DNA from: a bacterium | GTDB lineage: Bacteria > Cyanobacteriota > Vampirovibrionia > Gastranaerophilales > Gastranaerophilaceae | Assembly (NCBI GenBank): GCA_017467605.1 | Contig: JAFUSQ010000014.1 | Span: 1 to 61,102 of the forward strand | Direction: 5' to 3' | DNA length: 61,102 nucleotides | Part shown: positions 42,365 through 50,410 of the stretch, piece after piece | Numbering within the stretch: the first letter of the stretch is position 1 | How the letters are laid out: each line of letters starts with the position of its first letter | Notes under the pieces: generated by a model | What the model was told of the DNA's origin: nothing | The model's database searches: none | Seen by the model: the letters and a program-made list of their open reading frames with translations, nothing else | Program-made: the position numbers and the translations under genes

Positions 42365-43067
42365 AAATATCATGTCTTAAATAATCCATGTTACCCTTTG
42401 CCAGAACATATGCACTGCAGCCGGTACCATTACCATTGTTTGTTGCTCCATATATGCAGGTATATCCGTTCCCGCCTCCGTTATCTCCTATGTAGCCCAT
42501 AGGTTTTACACCGTTAGGAGTAATTAAAAACCCAAAATAATCAACTCCTGCCTGATTTGGAGGGTCATAAGCATTTAAATCAACATATAAAACAGCACAT
42601 TTTTCCATTGCACGAATTTCATCATACGGACAGCCACTACCGGAAGAAGAAAATGCAAAAGCAACTCCGTTTAATAATAACCCCCTGGTATACAATGTAT
42701 GCTCTCTCGGAGGATAACCATATTCAACTCCCGTAAAAGTTTGATAAGAATTTGCAAAACACCCGAATTCACCACCGCATTCTTCTGCTTGTTTTAAAAA
42801 GGGTTTGAAATATTCATAAACTTTAATAGCACCTTCTTTTGTAGCAGAAGTTCCTATATCCCACCCGTCAGGATCTCCATGTTCTGCCACTGCCAATTTG
42901 TAAGCTTGAGAGAAAATTGAATAAGTATCTTTTAATCTGTTAACAAAAACCGCTTCTCTGTATTTATTCATCAATACAGGAATAGTCATTGCCGCAACTA
43001 CTCCGATTATACCAATTGTTATAAGAACCTCGGCAAGGGTAAAGGCTTTCTTGTTAATTTTTTGCAT
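42348..43067 (-). CDS. Type IV pilin-like protein, cassette 6
   Basis: A 239-aa pseudopilin: leader MQKINKKA, then FTLAEVLITIGIIGVVAAM. It has LKDTYSIFSQAYKLAVAEHG, YVDLNAYDPPNQAGVDYF (the loop glycine replaced by Ala), and the ending YVLAKGNMDYLRHD. Closest in the window to the 38565 pilin. It is divergent from a small HTH gene across 107 bp of palindromic sequence. AAAGGAG precedes the ATG. Confidence 0.86.
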   Translation of the reverse strand: MQKINKKAFTLAEVLITIGIIGVVAAMTIPVLMNKYREAVFVNRLKDTYSIFSQAYKLAVAEHGDPDGWDIGTSATKEGAIKVYEYFKPFLKQAEECGGEFGCFANSYQTFTGVEYGYPPREHTLYTRGLLLNGVAFAFSSSGSGCPYDEIRAMEKCAVLYVDLNAYDPPNQAGVDYFGFLITPNGVKPMGYIGDNGGGNGYTCIYGATNNGNGTGCSAYVLAKGNMDYLRHDISNIWK

Positions 43068-43089
43068 ATATTTCTCCTTTTTAAAGTAT

Positions 43090-43128
43090 TATTGAATATA
43101 TCAATACAATATTGAATAATTCAATATT
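43090..43128. promoter_or_regulatory. Tandem palindromes between pilin 6 and its regulator
   Basis: AATATTGAAT A ATTCAATATT (43108-43128) is a perfect 21-base palindrome. TATTGA ATATA TCAATA (43090-43106) is a second dyad with the same TATTGA half-site. Their centres are 20 bases apart, so two dimers would sit on the same face of the helix. The clearest operator candidate in the window. Confidence 0.6.
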
Positions 43129-43174
43129 AAAATACATTATTTGATTAAGATTGTCAATATTTTATACTTTTAGT

Positions 43175-43411
43175 ATGGATATTACTGAATGGAATAATGA
43201 TGAAATTATGCGTCTGGTAATGGCTAAGGGGCATATTACTCAAAAGATTTTGCTTAAAGGGCTTGAAAATCAAACCGGTCAAATAATTCCGCAAAGCACA
43301 TTTTCTTGTAAAATCCGAAGAAATGCCTTAAAATTAGAAGAATTTCAAAATATATGCAAACTTTTAGGATATTCTGTTAATATTGAACGAATTAGTGAAG
43401 GTCAAATTTAA
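43175..43411 (+). CDS. Small HTH DNA-binding protein divergent from pilin 6
   Basis: About 78 aa from the ATG at 43175, which is six bases after a TATACT -10 box (leaderless); the in-frame TTG upstream is rejected. It is related to the 68-aa protein at 3737 (matching I-x-x-L, SLT/TFS-K-x-x-R, LSLDEA/LKLEEF and LLGY positions). The helix pattern ITQKILLKGLEN...TFSCKIRRN fits DNA binding. Likely binds the tandem palindromes just upstream of its own start; inference. Confidence 0.65.
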   Translation: MDITEWNNDEIMRLVMAKGHITQKILLKGLENQTGQIIPQSTFSCKIRRNALKLEEFQNICKLLGYSVNIERISEGQI

Positions 43412-43501
43412 ATTTTTGATTAAATTTTATACCCCCAATAGATGATATCAAATGAACAAAAATATGTTTTAATCGTTATAAATATATACGAGGATTTAAT
43501 T

Positions 43502-44965
43502 GTGCATTGTTTTTATAAAATAATATCTGTTTTTATAACATTAGTATTTTGTTCAACTGCAGCCTTTGCATTAGAAGATGTTAAAGTTGAAAAAGGTTCG
43601 ATTTTATCTTTAAAAGATTGTATTACGATTGCTTTAAACAACAACCCAAATATTAAAAATGCGAGATATAATTACGGGATTTCAAAAGCAAACGTAAATA
43701 TTGCACGTTCAGAATTTTTCCCAACAATTGGAGTCGGTACGGGATATGATTTTCGTGCAACAAAAACTAAACAAACTACCAGTAATACAAACGCTTATTC
43801 TGTTGAAGCAACATTAAATCAATTAATTTGGAATTTTGGTAAAACAAATGCAAGAATAAAAATGCAAAAATTTTATCTTATAGCTGACCAATATGAGTTT
43901 GATAACACAGTCAGAGAAACTATTTTCGATGTAAAACAAAAATATTACGAAGTTCTTGCAGCCCGTGCAACTACAATAATAAATCAGGCTTATGTGGAAA
44001 TAAACGAAAGAAACTACCTTAGAACAAAAGCATATTTTGAAGAAGGTATTAAATCAAAAATCGACCTTGTTAATGCTGAAGTTACATGGAGTGATTCAAA
44101 AATTAATCTCGTAAAATCAGAAAATGCCTACAAGAATTCTCTGGTTAACCTGAATAATGCTATGTATTTAAAAGATGCCCCAACATATTCAATATCAAGC
44201 ACAGAAGGATTCAATCTGAAAGATAATGTTGCACCTGTTGATTTGGCTCAAATAAGAAAGCCGAACGACACTGCAATAAATCAAATCCCGGTAAATGTTG
44301 TAAAAGATGCAAAACTTATGACCTCTGTTGAAAAGTTAGAAATTTTAACAGATTACAAGATAGACGAATTTCCGTACACATTTGAAGAATGCATTGATAT
44401 TGCTTACAAAAACAGAGCTGATTTGAAAGCTTTTAACTCAACTTTAGATGCCGTTAAAGAAAATTTACTTTATGTAAAAAGAAATTATTATCCTGAAATT
44501 AGTGCAACTGCAGGTTATGGTTTCAGAGATACCAACAGTACAAATTCGTTTAATGTCGGGGTAAACCTATCAACAGGAGTCAACGTAATGAATCAAAAAG
44601 CTAAAGTTGACGCCGCAAAATATCAGGTTGACATTGCAGAAAATTCTCTTAATCAATTAAATCAAGATATATTTTTTGAAGTTCAAAACGCATATATAAA
44701 TATGGTTGAACTTGAAAAACAAATACCTCTGTTAGAGGTTAAAGTTCGCCAGACTTATGAAAATTACGAACTCGCAGAAGGAAGATATTACGTAGGTTTA
44801 GGTGATTATATACAATTGCAAGATGCAAAAGTTAATTACAATACTGCACAACGTTCATATATTGAAGCAATTTACAAATACAATGTTGCAAGAGCAAAGT
44901 TAGAAAGCGTTATTGCACTGCCTCAATCCGTTACAATAACTCTTGATGAAGGGAGGAAAAAATAA
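43502..44965 (+). CDS. TolC-like outer-membrane efflux protein
   Basis: About 487 aa from a GTG at 43502 with GAGGAT seven bases upstream, which places the signal peptide (CFYKIISVFITLVFCSTAAFA) at the N-terminus. Two OEP repeats follow: SLKDCITIALNNNPNIKNARYNYG... and YTFEECIDIAYKNRADLKAFNSTLD..., each with long helices, ending LESVIALP. It would form the outer-membrane channel for the MacA/MacB-like proteins encoded next. The ORF could also start 60 bases upstream. Confidence 0.9.
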   Translation: MHCFYKIISVFITLVFCSTAAFALEDVKVEKGSILSLKDCITIALNNNPNIKNARYNYGISKANVNIARSEFFPTIGVGTGYDFRATKTKQTTSNTNAYSVEATLNQLIWNFGKTNARIKMQKFYLIADQYEFDNTVRETIFDVKQKYYEVLAARATTIINQAYVEINERNYLRTKAYFEEGIKSKIDLVNAEVTWSDSKINLVKSENAYKNSLVNLNNAMYLKDAPTYSISSTEGFNLKDNVAPVDLAQIRKPNDTAINQIPVNVVKDAKLMTSVEKLEILTDYKIDEFPYTFEECIDIAYKNRADLKAFNSTLDAVKENLLYVKRNYYPEISATAGYGFRDTNSTNSFNVGVNLSTGVNVMNQKAKVDAAKYQVDIAENSLNQLNQDIFFEVQNAYINMVELEKQIPLLEVKVRQTYENYELAEGRYYVGLGDYIQLQDAKVNYNTAQRSYIEAIYKYNVARAKLESVIALPQSVTITLDEGRKK

Positions 44966-46165
44966 ATGACAGATGATAATTTAAATAACGGTTCAAAAAG
45001 ATTTTTGAAAAAACGTTATATAATACCTGTAATTGCAATTTTAGCAATTACACCGATTGTATATAAACAAATTCAATCTCATAAAGTTGTTTATGAGACA
45101 AAAGAAATAACAAAATGTACCATTACCGATATTGTAGAAGCATCAGGTACAATCAATCCGGTTAATACCGTCAGTGTCGGTTCAACAGTATCAGGTCTTA
45201 TGAAAGAAATTTATGTAGACTATAATTCTGAAGTAAAAAAAGGACAATTGCTTGCACAAATTGACCCTGCAAACTTTCAAGCATCTGTCGACCAGAATTT
45301 AGCACAAATAAATAATGCAGAAGCAAACCTTGCAAAACTTAATGCAGAAATGATAATGGCAGAAAAAACTTATAACAGATACAAAAATCTTTATCAGAAA
45401 AATTTTGTAGCAAGAAGCGAACTTGATCAGGCTGAAAGCGATTATCTTTCAAAAAAAGCGTCAATAGGCGCACAAAAAGCTTCAATAAGACAAGCAAGAG
45501 CTACATATAATACAGCAATGACAAACCTTAGTTATACCAAAATCATTGCACCTGTTGACGGAACAATTATTTCTCGAGATATTGACGTAGGACAACCGGT
45601 TGCCGCAAGTTTCCAAGCTCCTGAACTTTTTAAAATTGCACAGGATTTAACAAAAATGCAAATTGAAGTAAATGTCTCAGAAGCAGATATCGGCAGAGTC
45701 AAAGAAGGACAAGAAGTTGAATATACCCTTGACGGATATCCCGATAGCACCTTCTACGGAAAAGTAACTCAAGTAAGACTTGACTCCACAACAACATCAA
45801 ATGTCGTTACCTACACTGTCATTGTGAGTGTTAGCAACGAAGATTTAAAATTAAAACCCGGTATGACTGCTAACGTTTCGATAATTACTAAAAAAAGCCA
45901 AGACGTAATGTGTATACCATCAATTGCTCTGAAATATACCCCGGAAATCAACGGACCCAAATACCCCAAACGCGGAATTTGGATTTTACAAGACAAAAAA
46001 CCTGTACGCATTGAAATTGAAGAAGGTGCAAGTGATGATACAAATGTCGAAATTATTTCAAAAAAACTAAAACTCGGAGATAAAGTTATAATAAGTTCAA
46101 CCGGCGGAGGTAAACCTCAATCAGGTACAAATAAACGCAGAGGCGGGCCTCCGGGCATGTTCTAA
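44966..46165 (+). CDS. MacA-like periplasmic adaptor (HlyD family)
   Basis: 399 aa. One N-terminal membrane anchor (YIIPVIAILAITPIVY, about 17-32). Barrel-sandwich hybrid halves are TVSVGSTVSGLMKEIYVDYNSEVKKGQLLAQIDP and IIAPVDGTIISRDIDVGQPV, flanking a coiled-coil hairpin (about 95-180). A beta-barrel and membrane-proximal domain follow. It bridges the ABC permease to the TolC-like channel. The ATG follows the upstream stop with no gap. GGAGG lies nine bases ahead. Confidence 0.92.
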   Translation: MTDDNLNNGSKRFLKKRYIIPVIAILAITPIVYKQIQSHKVVYETKEITKCTITDIVEASGTINPVNTVSVGSTVSGLMKEIYVDYNSEVKKGQLLAQIDPANFQASVDQNLAQINNAEANLAKLNAEMIMAEKTYNRYKNLYQKNFVARSELDQAESDYLSKKASIGAQKASIRQARATYNTAMTNLSYTKIIAPVDGTIISRDIDVGQPVAASFQAPELFKIAQDLTKMQIEVNVSEADIGRVKEGQEVEYTLDGYPDSTFYGKVTQVRLDSTTTSNVVTYTVIVSVSNEDLKLKPGMTANVSIITKKSQDVMCIPSIALKYTPEINGPKYPKRGIWILQDKKPVRIEIEEGASDDTNVEIISKKLKLGDKVIISSTGGGKPQSGTNKRRGGPPGMF

Positions 46166-46185
46166 GGGTAAATGAAAGGGTAAAA

Positions 46186-47328
46186 ATGTCCGCAATAATT
46201 TCAAAATCAGAATTTTGTAAATCTTTAGAACAAACAATTGATTTTCAACGTTTTGAAGCAGAACGAAAATCAAAAATTATTAATATGCTCGGATTTGAAA
46301 TTATATTAATATTTTTTCTATACTTTGGGTTCTATTTATTAAAATTTTTGCTTGAATTCCAACAAAATATTAATCCTAATTTTTACACAATTATTAATCT
46401 TTGTGCAGTTATTTTTGGACTTATTTATCTGCTTGCTATTATTTCTTTTATCGGTATACCTTTTTGGTTTAATAAAGAATATAAGGAAGAAATAAAAAAA
46501 TCGTGCAAAACACAAATTAAAGATTCATTTGATATATCTTTTTCTAAAAAAGGATTTACCAAGAGTATGCTTGAACTTAGCAGGTTATTTGGAGATTTTG
46601 AAAAAATTGAATATGATGATTGTTTTAGAGGAATATACAAGGATACAGGATATACGGTTGCTGAAACTTCACTAATTGCAACAAGGAATTATGGTAAAAA
46701 TAAGAATGAATTCACCATTTTTAAAGGTGTAATTATATCCTTCAACTTTAATAAACAAATTAATGCCGAAACTATTGTAATATCCAAAAATGACTATTCC
46801 GTACTTGGAGCATTTAATATTTGTGATTTTATGCTTTTTGCACTTGCACCATTATTTTTGATAGTTCCTATCATTTTAATAGATTTAAATTATTGGCTGT
46901 CACACCCTTTTTGGACATTTTACATTCTGACATTCCCTGCAGCAATTTGTCTTATAATAAGTATTACAGGAAATTTGGCTAATTTTTTAAAAACTAACCA
47001 AAACTGGGAAAGAGTGCATTTAGAAGACGTAAATTTTGAAAAGAAGTTCAAAATTTTTTCCAAAAATCAAGTTGAAGCAAGATATTTAGTTACAACATCA
47101 TTTATGGAAAGATTGCAAAATATAAAAACAGCTTTTGGAACTCGAAATATAAAATGTTCATTTTTTGATGATAAAATCATTTTTGCAATTTACACCGAAA
47201 AAGATTTGTTTGAACTGGGAAATTTGTATAAGCCGTTTGGTAAAGATATTCAGGGTTTTTATAATCAGATAATTTCGATATACAACATGATTGACCACTT
47301 TAAACTAAATGAGAAAATAGGATTGTAG
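46186..47328 (+). CDS. DUF3137-like membrane protein (first copy)
   Basis: 380 aa. Two hydrophobic segments near the start (about 35-55 and 66-88) and two in the middle (about 210-225 and 238-256). Between them lies the block FGDFEKIEYDDCFRGIYKDTGYTVAETSL...FTIFKGVIISFNF, which resembles DUF3137. The C-terminal domain has the conserved VEARYLVTTSFMERLQNIKTAF. Function unknown. It is a paralogue of the protein at 48050 and sits between macA-like and macB-ATPase genes, so a link to export is likely but unproven. Confidence 0.7.
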   Translation: MSAIISKSEFCKSLEQTIDFQRFEAERKSKIINMLGFEIILIFFLYFGFYLLKFLLEFQQNINPNFYTIINLCAVIFGLIYLLAIISFIGIPFWFNKEYKEEIKKSCKTQIKDSFDISFSKKGFTKSMLELSRLFGDFEKIEYDDCFRGIYKDTGYTVAETSLIATRNYGKNKNEFTIFKGVIISFNFNKQINAETIVISKNDYSVLGAFNICDFMLFALAPLFLIVPIILIDLNYWLSHPFWTFYILTFPAAICLIISITGNLANFLKTNQNWERVHLEDVNFEKKFKIFSKNQVEARYLVTTSFMERLQNIKTAFGTRNIKCSFFDDKIIFAIYTEKDLFELGNLYKPFGKDIQGFYNQIISIYNMIDHFKLNEKIGL

Positions 47329-47331
47329 AAT

Positions 47332-48048
47332 ATGGACTTAATTGAAGTAAAACACGCAATAAAAACTTATCAAACAGGAGAAGATTCGTTTAATGCATTA
47401 AATGATGTATCTTTGAATGTTAAAAAGGGTGAATTTGTTGCGATTATGGGAACATCAGGTTCAGGCAAATCTACTTTTATGAATATGCTCGGAACACTTG
47501 ATAAACCAACATCAGGAAGTTATTTTCTGGATAACGAGGATATGTTGAATTTATCACCGGACAAACTTGCAATGGTCAGATGCGAAAAAATAGGATTTAT
47601 TTTCCAAGGTTTTAATCTTATTTCAAGAACATCTGCGCTTGATAATGTTTGTTTACCAATGATTTATAAAGGTGTACCGGAAGAAGAAAGAATTGAACGA
47701 GCAAAATGGGCGTTAAATATTGTCGGTCTTAAGAACAGAGAAGATCATATGCCAAACCAAATGTCAGGCGGGCAGCAGCAGCGTGTTGCAATTGCAAGAG
47801 CAATTGTAAATGATGCTCCTCTGATTTTAGCAGACGAACCGACAGGAAACCTCGATACAAAAACAAGTATTGAGGTTATGGAATTTTTTGTTCGTCTTAA
47901 TGAAGAAATGGGCAAAACAATTGTACTTGTTACTCACGAACCTGATATAGCCGAATATACAAAACGTGTAGTAAAATTCAAAGACGGAAATATTGTACTG
48001 GATTTGCCAAAGCTTGAGTGGCAAAAACAACGAACAAAAGAGACATAA
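47332..48048 (+). CDS. MacB/LolD-type ABC transporter ATPase
   Basis: 238 aa. Walker A is GTSGSGKST (about 39-47), the Q-loop IFQGFNLI, the signature MSGGQQQRVAIARA, Walker B LILADEPTGNLD and the H-loop VTHEPD. It is a member of the MacB/FtsE/LolD branch and powers the FtsX-like permease at 49166. In classical MacB the ATPase is fused to the permease; here they are separate and divided by a DUF3137-like gene. Confidence 0.95.
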   Translation: MDLIEVKHAIKTYQTGEDSFNALNDVSLNVKKGEFVAIMGTSGSGKSTFMNMLGTLDKPTSGSYFLDNEDMLNLSPDKLAMVRCEKIGFIFQGFNLISRTSALDNVCLPMIYKGVPEEERIERAKWALNIVGLKNREDHMPNQMSGGQQQRVAIARAIVNDAPLILADEPTGNLDTKTSIEVMEFFVRLNEEMGKTIVLVTHEPDIAEYTKRVVKFKDGNIVLDLPKLEWQKQRTKET

Positions 48049-48049
48049 T

Positions 48050-49153
48050 ATGATACAAGACGATATTATTGAAAAAATACATGTAAAAATATTGCGCTAT
48101 GAAGATGTACGAATTAAAAGGTTATACGTGTTACTTCTGCGAGAAATATTTATTTTTGCGGTTTTATTTTTTTTAATAAAGAGCTTTATGTTGTGCGTTA
48201 TGGATTCAGATGCCAGCGTTTTTTTCTTGGCAATGATATTGGGTGTGATTTATTATATTTTTTATGATATTACGCATACTAATAAATTATTTAAAAGTTT
48301 TATAAAATCAAAGTGTTCAAATGCTATAAAAAAATTTTTAAGTATAAATTCAAATTCTGTTTCCAAAAATGAAATAACAAAAAGTAACTTATTCGGATAT
48401 TTTGAAGATGTCAATGTTGATGATGGTTTTTGTGGCGAATATGATGGGGTAGATTATGCTATTTCTGAGGTGACACTTACTGCTAAAAGTTCAAAAGGAT
48501 TTGATATAAAAATATTTAACGGCTTAATTATATTATTTGATTTTAATAAAAAAATACTCAAAGATACCATTATTGTGCATAAACACGATGACAGTATCAA
48601 ACAAAATATACATGGTTTAAACATAAAGAGAATTTTTATACCTTTAACATTGATTATTACTTCTATTGTAATTTTAGTATTTAGTTCGTCAGGAGGAATA
48701 AAATCAATTGACGAATTAGGTTTTGCTCTTGGGTTAATTGTGGTTCCACTTGCTTATGTTTTTCTAATATTAGGTTTGCCTTTTTTAATTTTGCATATAA
48801 TCCAGCAGCGTAAGCAAAATATGGTTAAAACAAAAATGGAAGATATTGTTTTTAATAAAGATTATATTATTCATACAAAAGACCCTATTGAAGCACGATA
48901 TTTAATAACAACTGCTTTTATGGAAAGATTTCTAAAATTACAAAAAATATTCAAAACGAAAAATATTAAATGTTCATTTTTCCAAAAAAATAAATTAATG
49001 TTTGCAATACCAACAAGAAAAGATTTATTTGAAGTATGCAGCTTGTATACATCACTTAAAAATAAGAAATATATTGAAAAATTTTATAGTGATATAGAAG
49101 AAATTAAAAAAATCATTGATGTACTCAAATTGAATGATAGAACAGGCTTATAA
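48050..49153 (+). CDS. DUF3137-like membrane protein (second copy)
   Basis: About 367 aa from the ATG at 48050, one base after the ATPase stop. The longer open frame overlaps the ATPase gene and is rejected. Same plan as 46186: paired N-terminal membrane segments, FGYFEDVNVDDGFCGEYDGVDYAISEVTL, KIFNGLIILFDFNKK, a second hydrophobic pair, and IEARYLITTAFMERFLKLQKIF, with overall moderate similarity. Both proteins end in a D-x-L-KLN-x-(K/R)-x-GL tail, showing common descent. Role unknown. Confidence 0.7.
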   Translation: MIQDDIIEKIHVKILRYEDVRIKRLYVLLLREIFIFAVLFFLIKSFMLCVMDSDASVFFLAMILGVIYYIFYDITHTNKLFKSFIKSKCSNAIKKFLSINSNSVSKNEITKSNLFGYFEDVNVDDGFCGEYDGVDYAISEVTLTAKSSKGFDIKIFNGLIILFDFNKKILKDTIIVHKHDDSIKQNIHGLNIKRIFIPLTLIITSIVILVFSSSGGIKSIDELGFALGLIVVPLAYVFLILGLPFLILHIIQQRKQNMVKTKMEDIVFNKDYIIHTKDPIEARYLITTAFMERFLKLQKIFKTKNIKCSFFQKNKLMFAIPTRKDLFEVCSLYTSLKNKKYIEKFYSDIEEIKKIIDVLKLNDRTGL

Positions 49154-49165
49154 AAAGGAGAATAT

Positions 49166-50395
49166 ATGCTTGACTTTAAATCAATATTAAAAATGGCAAC
49201 AATTTCATTAAAGATAAATAAAATGCGCTCAATTTTGACAAGTTTAGGAATAATTATCGGGGTTAGCGCGGTAATTATTATGCTTGCGGTCGGAACCGGA
49301 GCAAGTAAAAAAATTGCCAAAGATATGGAATCAATGGGAAGTAATCTTTTAATGGTTCGCTCCGCTTCGGCAAAATCAGGCGGAGTAAGAATGGGAGCAG
49401 GTTCAAGACCTACCCTTACACTGAAAGATGCTCAGGCAATTGAGGCTAAAGCTCGCGGAGTCCTTGCAGTTGCACCATATTCGTCTGAAGGTAAACAGGT
49501 TACTTACGGAAATCAAAACTGGTCAACAACAATAGGCGGAACAACTATGCCTTATTTTATGATTAGAAATTACGAAATCGAATCAGGCAGAGGATTTTTA
49601 ATAGAAGATAATAAAAATAGTACAAAAGTTGCAATAATCGGACAGACTGTATCTACAGAATTATTTGGAGATGTTGATCCGATAGGAAAAACTATAAGAA
49701 TAGGAAATGTTCCGTTCAAAGTTATCGGTTTGTTAAAGGCTAAGGGTTCAAGCGGAATGGGGCAAGATCAAGATGATTTGATATTTATCCCAATTACAAC
49801 CGCCCAAAGAAAAGTTTTTGGAACAGATTTTCCGGGAACAGTTAACATGATTGCCGTAAAAGCTCAAAATGATGAAGTAATATCAGCTGCACAAGAAGAT
49901 ATAACAGAAATTTTAAAACAGCGTCATAATATCGGAAAAAATCAGGATAATGATTTTGAAATACGAAATTTAGCAGAAATGCAAGAAACAATAAAATCTA
50001 CAACAAAAACCATGTCACTTTTACTTGGGGCAATTGCCGGAGTTTCGTTAATTGTTGGCGGTATAGGGATTATGAATATTATGCTTGTTTCGGTAACAGA
50101 AAGAACAAAAGAAATAGGAATTCGTATGGCAATTGGTGCTAAAGCATCAGATATTCGTATTCAGTTTTTGATAGAATCTTTCTTATTATCAATGGTTGGA
50201 GGACTTATAGGAGTTTTAACAGGTATAATCGGGGCAAACCTTATGCACTCACTTGCCGGAATGAATATTGCAATAACAGCCTCGGCAATACTTTTATCTT
50301 TGGGATTTTCTGCAGGAATTGGAATAGGTTTTGGATATTATCCGGCTTACAAAGCCTCTTTATTAAATCCTATAGATGCCTTGAGATATGAATAA
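49166..50395 (+). CDS. MacB-like ABC transporter permease (FtsX domain)
   Basis: 409 aa: one N-terminal membrane helix (LTSLGIIIGVSAVIIMLAVGTGA, in part), a periplasmic MacB_PCD domain (about 50-270), then three C-terminal helices including ERTKEIGIRMAIGAK and an ending PAYKASLLNPIDALRYE, both diagnostic. It acts by mechanotransmission with the ATPase rather than direct pumping. Last gene of the export operon. AAAAGGAG precedes the ATG. Confidence 0.93.
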   Translation: MLDFKSILKMATISLKINKMRSILTSLGIIIGVSAVIIMLAVGTGASKKIAKDMESMGSNLLMVRSASAKSGGVRMGAGSRPTLTLKDAQAIEAKARGVLAVAPYSSEGKQVTYGNQNWSTTIGGTTMPYFMIRNYEIESGRGFLIEDNKNSTKVAIIGQTVSTELFGDVDPIGKTIRIGNVPFKVIGLLKAKGSSGMGQDQDDLIFIPITTAQRKVFGTDFPGTVNMIAVKAQNDEVISAAQEDITEILKQRHNIGKNQDNDFEIRNLAEMQETIKSTTKTMSLLLGAIAGVSLIVGGIGIMNIMLVSVTERTKEIGIRMAIGAKASDIRIQFLIESFLLSMVGGLIGVLTGIIGANLMHSLAGMNIAITASAILLSLGFSAGIGIGFGYYPAYKASLLNPIDALRYE

Positions 50396-50410
50396 ATTTA
50401 TATAAATTCC

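Noticed and set aside
46186..49153. The two DUF3137-like genes as one gene broken by insertion of the ATPase gene
   Set aside because: Each has its own complete start, membrane segments and C-terminal block, so they are paralogues rather than halves.
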